Assembly: GCA_027596945.1 (NCBI GenBank) | Contig: JADGJH010000261.1 | Location: 1-23,176 of the forward strand | DNA length: 23,176 nucleotides | Direction of reading: 5' to 3' | Source of the DNA: Physocladia obscura | Lineage: Eukaryota > Chytridiomycota > Chytridiomycetes > Chytridiales > Chytriomycetaceae | Part shown: piece by piece, positions 8,878 through 17,892 of the stretch | How the letters are laid out: every line of letters begins with the position of its first letter | Numbering within the stretch: the first letter of the stretch is position 1 | Notes under the pieces: model-generated | Told to the model about the DNA's origin: nothing | The model's database searches: none | Seen by the model: the letters and a program-made list of their open reading frames with translations, nothing else | Made by a program: the position numbers and the translations under genes

Positions 8878-11800
8878 ATGATGCCATCACCATATTCTTC
8901 AGCACTGCTTTTCTTGTTGGCCAGTCGTGCATGTTTAACTGCTGCTGTTGCGATAGATCCGGGTTCGAAGCCTATGGTATTGGTTAAGCTGTTTTAGAAA
9001 CTGAATGCAGTCAATTTCACAGAACTCCTACGCTCTGGCTCGATCTTTCTTTTTCCAAATGCGGAATCTTCGCGGATAGCAGTTGGTGATACTTCTTTGA
9101 CTGCCGACGGGCAAGTGAAGATTAAAGATTTTAGCCATAATAAGGTTCAGCATTTAACACGAACTACACCTCCAGGACTCTCACATACGTTACGGGATCC
9201 TTTTCGGGAAGCGGCTTTACGATTTCCCAGTCTAACTTGGAAGATGCAGTTTACGAAAGTCAAGGTATTGTTTGTGATTTTGATTTGGCATCACCTTACT
9301 GTCATCATTAATGTCATCATTAATGTCTCTGCCAGCATCATCCGCCACATCTGGTTTTGTCGTTCGCGCGCATTTAAACAATACCAGTAGTATATTTACT
9401 GTTTCGAATGTGATTGAAATTCTCTCTCCCACTACGGGAGAGAGTCCCACACGTAAAGATCAATCATTTCATTCTCCTGGGAATCTACAAATAAGCGCAA
9501 TAGCATGTGTGCCTGGCTCAAACGATGCAATAGTTTCGGGAACTTTTGTTGGCGATTATTTAAGCCTTCCGAAACAATCTTCTGAAAAAAGCATTGTTTT
9601 GCACGGAAATGATTTGACTGTGGTTGCATTTATTGCAAGACTTGCAGAAACTGGTGGCTTCATTTGGGGAACCAGTTTTCCTGTGTATTCCTCGTCTTCT
9701 TTCTCTTATTACATGAATTCAACGAACGAGGCAACTGAGACTTCAAAATCTGAAAGGAAAGATTCTCATGATGATATTAAAACTTTAGCCAATTTGAATA
9801 CTCTTCTCCCTGTTAAATTGACTTTTGATGCGCACGGAAATATTGTGGTAGCAGGGACTTTCTTTGGATCACTGAATATCGGGTTGAATGTGTCTCTTGA
9901 AAGGTAATTCCGATTGCAATCATTATCAACATTAAAACGCGAAAGCAATTAGTCAAGGCAAGTTCGACGCGTTTCTTTTGCGCCTTTCCTCAAAAACAGG
10001 TGTTTCTCTTTCCGCGCAAGCCAATTTCCTTAAATTCTCAGAAGCCGACAACTCGAATGACCCTAAAAGTCATATATTTATTGTATCATCAATTCAAAAT
10101 GATCCATGCGAAAAATTTCAAGCCAATTCTTTCATTTTCGTGGGACAAGAGTATATCACAAATGCTTTTGGCTTGAATGGTCTGTCAAATCAAAGTGCAT
10201 TGGCGCATACATTACGAATAATCGATAACCAAATTGATAATATCGAAAAACCTTTCAGAATTCCATCTGGAACTGTAAAGAGTTTGGGAATACTTTCTGG
10301 GTCGAGTACCAGATCGAACATAGACATTTCCAATTTTAATGGTTATAGTCAAATTATGGGAGGACTGAAAGTTCTGCCTGTAGGTGAAATTATTGGAAGC
10401 GATAACAAAACTACATGTGGCTACTTCGAGAGTAGTATATCGTTGCGGAAGAAATTGGAAAAGAGTGAATTCGTCTCGAACGAATCAGAATACATTTCTC
10501 GTGTGAATTTTGTTACCGATTTGTCAAATTCAGGGAGTAAGTTCAAATTTTTTTATTTTTGTTCTTATTCTATACCTGTTTTAGGCACAAACGCTGGAGT
10601 TACTCTTCCTGCTTTTATTTCCGATTTTTCCGTTAAAATTGCATCGATTGCCTCAAATTCCCCAGATTTTATTCACATCTCAAGCTCCATCAATGACGAA
10701 AAATCAGTGTGAGATCCCTTTTTTTAAATGCGATCTTTTTTTTTCTTTTTTCGTTTTAACGAAGAAAATAGCTCTGAGATTCTGAAAGGAATCCAATTTG
10801 AGGGCGAAGGCCCGTTTAATTACTTGATCAGTCTGGCATCTCAATCTGAAATAGTAGGAGAAACTATCTTATTTCTCTTGCTAATTTATTTTCTCCCTTT
10901 TATTTTATAAATTCATAGCCTTTTGCAATAAGTATTATTCCTCCACCACCCGAATTTGCAAACTTCAAAAAGAAAAATTTACAAATATCTGGACCTGTTC
11001 AAATTCGCGCCATTTCACAAAGCAACCTGTTCGCATATTCAAACTTGGATTCTTTGGCGAAACAAAGACAGCCAAATAGTGGCGTGTGGATTGGAATATT
11101 GGATCTCACAAAAATGACTACTTATGCTGAAGGATTTATAAGACTTCCTGAAATAGGAAGTGCACCGACTAAATCAACCAACTCAATTGTTCTGGAATCC
11201 AGCAGTATAACAACGCAAGTACCAGCAGCAGCTGAAACGGCTACAAGTCCAGGATTGAAATCGTTGTTAACCTCTGAATCACAAGTATCAAGTGAAGCAA
11301 AAAATGAGGAATTAATCGATTTTCCTCATGCGGCTGAAAATGTGCCAGTTCCTGGCGACACAAAAATTGATATTCCAGTAGAACCTGTAGAGAAAATAGT
11401 GGATGAAGAAGCCGTTGATGTGCAACCTGAAGAAGAAGGAGAAGAAGTGGTTCAAGAATCAATTGAAGAAAATGATCTGTTTTTCATCGGAGTTGAATAT
11501 TATTTGGTGAGAACTCTTCATTTGCGTTGTTTGTTTGGCTAAATGTTTGTCTCTTTGCATCAGATTGCAGCTGTGGCAGTTTTGTTTCTGATCGGAATGA
11601 TCTTGTACTTTTACTACAAAAAGTCCATTAGAGCAGCAGTAACTTCTTCCGGCGACAATGAGCCACGTACATCATCTTTTATTAATCGAATCATGACAAA
11701 TTTGTTCAATCCCGGCGCTTCCATCAACCGTGGACATTATCAAATGACGGCTTTGAAAGACGAAGACGACGAATCTCTTATAGCGTCTTCATCGTCACAA

Positions 11801-11977
11801 AATCATGTGGTATCGATTCCTAAATTTGGAAACAACATATTTGCATCCGTTCAAAGACGAGCATCGCGGGATGTCCAGTCTTCTGAAAATTCAATTGTGC
11901 ATCAAAATGAAACAGATGCAGTAGAAATGGCTGCAGTTGGTGCCCCTGATGGTTGGGAATGGAATGAAGAATGGTGA
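8878..11977 (+). CDS. Single-pass membrane protein with beta-propeller-like (SBBP-type) ectodomain
   Basis: The N-terminus (MMPSPYSSALLFLLASRACL, then TAAVA) is a signal peptide. Exons I can fix by phase are 9953-10536, 10585-10708, 10772-10853, 10919-11506 and 11564-11977, and the exon ending at 9903; introns are 48-65 bp. The 5' part is less certain: exon 1 8878-8962 joined to 9011 is one option, and exon 9011-9264 and the exon starting at 9336 do not join in frame. The ectodomain carries degenerate repeats of the pattern 'DAHGNIVVAGTFFGSLNIG ... GKFDAFLLRLSSKTG', with a second copy 'SNDAIVSGTFVGDYLSL ... VVAFIARLAETGGFIWG'. This is typical of SBBP/beta-propeller surface proteins. An acidic stalk precedes one TM helix (AAVAVLFLIGMILYFYYKK) and a cytosolic tail of about 115 residues ending GWEWNEEW. 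Topology is type I, total roughly 890 residues. Ligand and function are unknown. AATAAA at 11988-11993 fits as its polyA signal. Confidence 0.75.
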
Positions 11978-12057
11978 AATTTATTAAAATAAAATTGCAA
12001 AACAATGAAAACTATTTTGCTTTATTATTGTTGTTGCTTATTTCTTCTGTGAAAAGG

Positions 12058-12770
12058 ATGGAAGACGCAAAAATTAATAGCTCTGACTGGGAAGCTCTGT
12101 GCAATGTCCCGTCTGGAGAATGTGGATTCAGAAAAATTTGTGAGTGCACAATTCCAATCAAATACCATTCTTGCCTCATGTTATCCCTTTCATAAATTTC
12201 CGAATAAAAACAACTCGTGTAATGATACCATCAGACAATAAAAATTGTTTGCAATCAACCACGAGTTTTCACATGCAAGTTTCGTTATCGTTATTCAGCT
12301 ATCTAAAATGGACACACATTATAATTCGAAATCTGACAACAAAATTTAATCGTGCTGGCACATGTTCTGTGGATTATGTATTTGTGCTTATTGAGTCTGC
12401 TGCGAATTTTTCTGAGAAACATTCAGTTGTTGAGGCTTTTCTTAACTCTTGCTATGATAAGACCAAAACTACCAGCAAAGAGGCAAACAAAAGTTGATCA
12501 GCGAGAAATTGAACACATGATAAGATTTGTTTTCAAGTCGACCTTCAACTCAAAGTGGCTTCCGACCTATTCACCCATACTACACCAATTGAGTTATATA
12601 CCGAACAAGAAGAAAGCATGGACGACATTGCCATGACTATTGATAATCAGCCTGAGTTCAATTTGCCAAAGCTCTTCTCCCTTACTGAAGTTAAGGAAGG
12701 AAATCCGGTGACCGCACTTGTGTTTGAAACATCAACGGAAGTGCGAAAGCCGATTTTTAAGGAAATGTAA
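12058..12770 (+). CDS. Hypothetical 190-residue protein, three exons
   Basis: Exons are 12058-12139, 12235-12492 and 12538-12770 (stop TAA). Introns are 12140-12234 (GTGAGT/CATCAG, phase 1) and 12493-12537 (GTTGAT/TTCAAG, phase 1, 45 bp). The sum of the exons is an exact multiple of three. I do not recognise the family. The middle exon looks like a folded alpha/beta segment (LFSYLKWTHIIIRNLT, then CSVDYVFVLIESAANFSE). The last exon is acidic at first (TEQEESMDDIAMTIDN). No signal peptide or TM helix is seen. The start lies only 80 bp after the stop of the upstream membrane-protein gene, so the intergenic space is compact and the two could share transcription signals. After the TAA the same frame stays open for 36 codons of Lys/Arg-rich sequence (see findings). 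Confidence 0.65.
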
Positions 12771-13831
12771 AGTTCTAGCAAGAAGAGAACTTCAGTAAAG
12801 CATGCGGATGTGGGATCAGCTGGTTCGAAAAGAAAGAAAAAATTCACTTCTGTTTATTTTTGCGAATTGCTGAAATTCTAAAAATATAATTTAAAAAAGT
12901 GCAACATCTATTTTCTCATGTTTGCATTTGAAAGCTCCTTTTCAATCCTTTCTCTTCTTCCATTTTTTCTTTTGAGTTTCCAGTATTTCATCACCAAAAT
13001 ACCCTTCTGGACTTTATGCTCCCTTTTTAACAGTAGGGTTATTATTTTCACAAGGACTAGGAAGCAACAGTATTATCAGAAATGAAGTGGACTGCCTGAT
13101 GATTGGACCTGTGAATACAAACTTGTAAGTAAAAGTTTATCCATAGGTGTGACCAGGGTAATGGGTGATGAAATGACTCTAGATGCTGGCATTGACGAGG
13201 TACAGTCTGGGTGTGAAGAGAAGTGCTTTTGTTGCTAGTGGTGTCAGAACAAGGTGGAAAAAGAGAAAACATTGCGTATGTATTTGTTAACCATACTTAC
13301 CTGTTTCTATTTATTGTGTTTATCTCCAGGCATGAAGTACACTACTTGGCTACTCTTAGGACCTAGACAGGGTTCAGATATTCTCTGAGTTCATTCTGGG
13401 CCTATTTTCTATTGTTTTGCTGTAGTGAGTCTCAATTATTTAATACAGATATTAATCTTTTCAAATAAGATGTTTCTTTTTTTTTTTTTTTATTTTGTTT
13501 GTTTTTGATTGTGTATTCTTGTTGTTTTTTTTTTTCTTCTTCTATTTTCATTTTGTCAGCTTTTTGAAAGATCTATATTTAATGTGGCTTGTTTGGGTAT
13601 CAAAATTCCGAATCACAATTTTTTTGTTTTGAAGTGCTAAAAGATTCATGCCATTGATCGCAATAGTCTTCGGACAAATAAAATCATCGTCCGATACTAA
13701 AATTGCTTTATTTTTTTGTTTTCGTTAAGCTTTGAACAATTAGATCCGGCATCACCCACTGAAAATAAATCTTGGCGCTTTTCAATTTTGTTGAAGTAAC
13801 TTAAAAATGCTTTCGGAGACAAAAAAAAGAG
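12771..13831. other. Intergenic region upstream of the WOPR gene
   Basis: About 1.06 kb. 12771-12881 is the open Lys-rich extension after the previous stop. 13020-13420 is mixed sequence with low CpG and no supported ORF. 13470-13560 is T-rich (runs of up to about 18 T). 13620-13831 is the probable promoter of the WOPR gene and contains a perfect 6-bp inverted repeat at 13670-13694. Confidence 0.5.
13670..13694. promoter_or_regulatory. Inverted repeat in the WOPR promoter
   Basis: TCGGAC at 13670-13675 and GTCCGA at 13689-13694 form a perfect inverted repeat with a 13-base AT-rich spacer, about 140-160 bp upstream of the WOPR start codon. The CpG-containing arms stand out in AT-rich surroundings. 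The spacing would suit a dimeric binding protein or a stem-loop in a long 5' UTR. No factor can be named. Confidence 0.3.
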
Positions 13832-15475
13832 ATGAATTGCAACACATTATTTTCTGGTTTTCACAAAAACGTCGGAAACCAATATTTCTCGACTCCTCAA
13901 CTCTCGAACATTTCCCCCTGGTTCACTGAGCCTGCATTCCCCGAATCACAAACACCTGCACAAAATCCACCTCACTTCAACAAGTCAGAGCAGCAGCACT
14001 ACAATAACTATCCCATTTACCATCAGTACCAGCCGCAGTACTATGATCCCCACCACTACTACCAGTATCAGCGTCAACATCAGCGCAGAGTGTCTGAGCC
14101 TGATTACAGCTTCGAAACATTCTTTGGATTTGTTAAAGACAAAAACGATGCAATGCTTATTATCGAAGCATGTATCCATGGGCGATTAAAATGTATTCCT
14201 CCGTACAAGTACGCCAACTTGAATTTCAGATCAGGATCGGTAACAAAATTGAAATTCTTGTTATATACTTCTTATCTCGCTTTTACTGAACAACGGCACA
14301 GATAGTCGTCATCACGCAGAAATCATATGATACTAGCTCGATCCGATGGAGAGGTTAGAAGAGACGAAAGTTTGTTCCTTATTAATGTTTTTTTTCTTTT
14401 GAACTTGGGTTCTTCATAGACGGTGGAAATTGGACTACAAGCAAATTGAACGAAGGATTTCTGCTTTATCGCGAAACTGAACCGCTGCCGGAAGAATTTT
14501 CGTCTCCTCAGTTCCCAATCGAAACAGTTCCACTGTTTACTGCCGGAAGCCTTAAAGCCAACACGCAGCTAATTCCTGACGGGATGGCGAAACGGACTAT
14601 ATCTTTGACGGGAAGTGATGGAAACCGGTATCGAGGTACCGTTACATACGTTCTTGGACTTTTTTGTTTTGTTTTGTTTTTTTGATTGAACAACAAAAAT
14701 TTCAAGTCATTTCGTATTTCTATCCAACCGATGTGGAAAGCCACTACGACAACAACAGAAACGAAGGACAACTGCAGAAACGAAAGAGTTTCTTGAAAAC
14801 GCCAACTGAAATTCCCGAATTCGCAGTGTTTGGCAGACACATACCACAATCGCAAGATCATGAACGGGAATATAGTATTGGCGAAGACGATATAACTGTA
14901 CTACCGATTTCAATGACAACAGTTGTAACAAAACAAGTATCAAAAATTGTTATTCCGCAACAGCATAACGAACCAATACGGTTACAATCAAAGAGTGCCT
15001 GTTTGTGTGGAGGAATTGAAAGGCTTGCAAATGCATTGCGTTACGACTTGTCAGATTGTGAAACTAGGTTCAGATACCCAGTGTATTTGGCAAGTATAAA
15101 GATAGTGGAACGTGAAGAGGACAATAGGTTACGGAAATAATAAAAAGCCACCAGCAGTTAAAAATAAATAATAACAAAAACTATTTTCAGAGTAAAAACA
15201 TCTACGGTTATCTCTTCAAAAGAAAATATTGTATCGAAATGTGGGCCGAGTAAGTGCTAAATTAACCCAGAGAAATGCCATATAGTTTTTGTATGTTACT
15301 GATCTGTGCACTGATTAATTACTACACTTGAAATTGTTTATTTTTTTGTACTGCAGGGAGAAACAGAAATTACACTTATAAAGACTTTTGGAGCATATCT
15401 GAAATGTTTGTAGTGGCTGTTAACGGCATCCATTGCAAAATTTCCATTTTCAAGACTCTCCAACAAAGAGATTAA
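13832..15475 (+). CDS. WOPR-domain (Gti1/Pac2/Wor1 family) transcription factor
   Basis: Exons are 13832-14239, 14302-14353, 14420-14635, 14707-15127, 15191-15249 and 15357-15475, with introns of 62, 66, 71, 63 and 107 bp. Phases agree and give 424 residues. Residues 93-174 are WOPR box A: FETFFGFVKDKNDAMLIIEA, then RSGSIVV, RWRDGGNW and EGFLLYRE, matching the family pattern of G-Y/F-V...EA...RSGSV...RWTDG..W....FL.YRE. Box B is around residues 205-236: GMAKRTISL and VISYFYPTDVE. The two boxes form one sequence-specific DNA-binding module; family members (Wor1, Ryp1, Sge1, Gti1, Pac2) control morphology, virulence or mating. The N-terminus is Tyr/Gln/His-rich, a plausible activation or condensate-forming region. 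Introns 1-3 fall inside the WOPR module and are required to build it. Exons 5-6 are less certain: without them, exon 4 would end at a TAA at 15138-15140. Confidence 0.9.
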
Positions 15476-15661
15476 AGTAAAATATAAGCTACCGGTTTGC
15501 AAGTTCGTGTCTCAGCAGAATTAAAATTTTATTTTGGATTGGTTTCTATGATTATAACACCAATAGGCTAAATTTGGCAATGAGATTGCAACTGCCACTA
15601 ATTTTTTGTTCTTTGTATTTGCTGGCAGTAGGGTTACCAGAAATTCAAAATTTTCTCTGGT
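15476..15661. other. Convergent intergenic region
   Basis: A short AT-rich spacer between the plus-strand WOPR gene and the minus-strand hypothetical gene. Nothing else is recognised. Confidence 0.4.
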
Positions 15662-15972
15662 CTACAGCGAAGCATCAAAATCAAATCTCGTTGTTTCAAA
15701 ATCTTTGCGACATCTTTGCTGCTGGTCGTAGTTCTGCTGCATTTTTGTAGCTGCTAAGTAAGACGGTATGGATTTGACAGAGCTGGAGTGGTTGAGATTT
15801 GGTTGAAATTGCGGAGATAGGTTGCTTGGAAGGTTTTTTCATAAGTTTGGCTTCTCGTTATCTCTGGTTCTTCGTCATTTGGTTGATAACTTTGGGGATC
15901 ATTGTGATCATAAGTGGTATACTCACATCCCTCATAAGCTTTGTAAATATGTTGGCAGTAATACCTTGGCAT
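15662..15972 (-). CDS. Small Tyr/Gln-rich hypothetical protein
   Basis: An ATG at 15972 opens a 72-codon frame to a TAG at 15756-15754 (MPRYYCQHIYKAYEG, then a Tyr/Gln/Asn-rich segment). Next to it, 15742-15662 encodes MQQNYDQQQRCRKDFETTRF and a stop, with similar composition. A splice from GTGAGT at 15926 to the TTAG ending at 15754 joins the two in phase, giving 45 residues, but skips most of the first frame. The alternative is a single 72-residue ORF. Neither resembles a family I know. The similar composition and tail-to-tail position with the WOPR gene support something coding here. A decayed gene is also possible. Confidence 0.35.
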
Positions 15973-16214
15973 GGTTGCATACCGTCATCGTCACAATGTT
16001 GCGTCACGTTTTCTTTCGTTCAGGTTTATCCCTTATTTATCATTATTATTATTATTTCAAGAAACCGTTTTTCTGCATTGACTAATTTTTGTTGGAAATT
16101 TTTTAAAACTGGTTATAAAGTCGACCTAAGTGCTGTGTCAAAGTACTGCCAGAATCCAAAAGCAATGTTCAGTAAAACAATTAATGATAAGGTCGTCATT
16201 GTTTTTTTTTTGTT
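15973..16214. other. Short spacer between two minus-strand genes
   Basis: AT-rich and without a supported gene. It would hold the 3' end of the DnaJ-like gene and the promoter of the small hypothetical gene. The plus-strand open stretch across 15799-16278 is hydrophobic by composition and is a shadow. Confidence 0.4.
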
Positions 16215-16954
16215 TCACATAACTTTTGATGCAATATTAACTCCAAATGCAATCTTCTGCATCACCTGCGTTTTTTGATCTTCTTCCATCTCACAAAATA
16301 CTTGGAATGCGCTTTTTTTATGAACATCCTGACACATGTTTTAGCCATTTGCAACTCAATCAACTTTTTTTTTTTGTTGGCTCACCCGCACATGCCCAAG
16401 TCCAGCTCCAAATCCAGCTCCAACAACTGCACCAACAGGGCCAGCTAAAGAATAAATTTAATACAAAAAGCGTGATCAAAATTTAAGGGCTATTTGAACA
16501 AACCGCCAATAAAGCCAAGCATCGCTCCTGACGTAGCTCCCGCAAGTGCATAAAATGATCCACCAATATCTGATGGCCACTTTTCCGTCCCAGCATTATC
16601 ATTGTCATCATCATTACTCAATGTGCTCTTGGATGCACCACTGGCTCTGTTAAAATCGCCGCCAGCAACCTCGTTAAACACATGCTCGTATATTTTCTGC
16701 GGATCTACCGCAAGGTATTTTTTAGGGACAGAATAAATACGCGCATTCGAAGGCAAGCACGCGTTGTCGTACAGCACCCGTTCGGCATCGGATGATAAAA
16801 CTTGATACGCGATGGCAAGCTGCTTAAAGCGCTCTGCGTCGCATGCGATCGACGCATTGTATGCTTGCTGAATATATTGTCGTTGAAGTTGATCGAGGGT
16901 GAGGTTTGCTGGTGGATGTGGCCGTGCGAATGCAAGTTGTTCGTACAGTGTCAT
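16215..16954 (-). CDS. DnaJ-like protein without HPD, with C-terminal glycine-zipper hairpin
   Basis: Exons on the minus strand are 16954-16504, 16444-16386 and 16328-16215. Introns are 59 bp (GTTTGT/CTTTAG, phase 1) and 57 bp (GTGAGC/TGTCAG, phase 0). The product has 207 residues. The start MTLYEQLAF and the segment AERFKQLAIAYQVLSSDAER followed by VLYDN match helices I and III of a J domain. The HPD loop between helices II and III is missing: the sequence runs QQAYNASIACDAERF. The C-terminus has two Gly/Ala-rich hydrophobic stretches (GATSGAMLGFIGAGPVGAVV, then GAGFGAGLGHVRDVHKKSAF). This resembles the fungal DnaJ-plus-membrane-hairpin family whose tail reads G..LGxxRDxxGKSVYxVF. Without HPD it should not stimulate Hsp70 ATPase, so an adaptor role is inferred. 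An unspliced reading stops at 16490 and would lose the second hydrophobic stretch. Confidence 0.85.
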
Positions 16955-17483
16955 GGCAAAATTGTTGAAATTTCGTGGAGCTTTTTTTTATTTTTTATTG
17001 TCTATTTTGTTGAAAATGTTTTCAATAAACAATCAAATAGAATCAATTTGAATTCAAGTTACATTGATGCAAGCTAGTGCAAACACCAGAGCCCATGCAC
17101 TATTTAACTACTACTATCATCACATGTCTCCAGCATGAATTGGTGCGATTTTCTGCAAATCAACTTGCACCATCAACAGATGGATTTCCCAATTTGAATC
17201 AGATGGCACATTGACAAGGAAGGCTCAAAAATTAGTAGATCAAAAGTTCTTTGCCATTCAAATGCAATGGATACTTGAATACTTTATTGAATCCCCGCTG
17301 TAATTCTTGGACAAAGCTCAAGCTGCATTTTGCAAACAATGGCATAAGCAAATTAGTATTTCTCATATCTGGCATATAATCCATGTTGCCAGCATCACAT
17401 GGAAAAATCTTGAGCATTGAGCCATGCATATCAAAGAAACCAATATTATGAGATTCACACATGAATTGAATTCAATAGACTAG
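16955..17483. other. Promoter of the DnaJ-like gene, then CpG-poor relic
   Basis: 16955-17080 is AT-rich and presumably contains the minus-strand promoter. From about 17080 the sequence becomes CpG-poor. A minus-strand open stretch 17462-17232 (containing FAKCSLSFVQELQRGFNKVF) has coding-like composition but no recognised family and no upstream exon that I can define. It is probably repeat-derived. Confidence 0.35.
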
Positions 17484-17892
17484 ACACTACACAATATAGT
17501 TTTCTTAGACAAAGTTTCATTCAATAATTGCAAAATGCTAAGGCACTGTGGATATGCATTCAAAGGGAAGAAACTTTATTTGAGAGGTGAGTATCAAAGA
17601 CTCCCTTGCATTTCCCTTTTGTTTCATCAACTGTACTGGGCTTCTGGAAGCATTTCAAACAGAAGGAATATTTAACAAATCTAAGTTCACACAATATTGT
17701 CTGCAACTGGCTGCAGAGCATAAACAGATGCAAAAATATCCAGGACAAAATTCAGTTTGGATCCTCGATGGTGCAAAAATACACAAATTGGCAGAGATGA
17801 TTATGAAACTATGGTGTGCTGGGATAATTCCCATACCTACTATCATACACAATATTTCTGTATGTTTTTTAGCTGCCACCTTTATTCACTAA
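17484..17892 (+). pseudogene. Frameshifted DDE transposase relic
   Basis: Two frames together cover the core of a DDE-superfamily endonuclease. Frame A (17484 to about 17630) contains VFLDKVSF, with the first catalytic Asp at 17508-17510, then GYAFKGKKLYLRGEY. The frame then shifts, and frame B (17587-17892) contains CTGLLEAFQTEGIFNKSKF and YPGQNSVWILDGAKIH, where the Asp in ILDGAKIH at 17767-17769 is the second catalytic residue. The region with the third acidic residue is not recognisable. The pattern matches fungal and oomycete IS630/Tc1-like DDE proteins. The copy is dead: it has a frameshift, a lost C-terminus and almost no CpG. It is distinct from the Tc1 copy at 18924-19948. Confidence 0.72.

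Noticed and set aside
8957..8975. tRNA-like T-loop (GGTTCGAAGCC)
   Set aside because: The bases on both sides do not form a five-bp T stem and no anticodon or acceptor arms can be folded around it.
14302..14353. Alternative acceptor GATAG giving SSSRRNHM after RSGS
   Set aside because: It destroys the RWRDG signature; the acceptor at 14301 restores the WOPR consensus and keeps the phase.
15799..16278. Plus-strand 159-codon hydrophobic ORF suggesting a multi-pass membrane protein
   Set aside because: It overlaps the last DnaJ-like exon and the Tyr/Gln-rich minus-strand frame, and its hydrophobicity follows from T-rich codons.
16380..16490. Ending the DnaJ-like protein at the TAG at 16492-16490
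   Set aside because: Removing two consensus introns continues the frame with a Gly/Ala hairpin and the family-typical RDxxxKSxxxVF tail.
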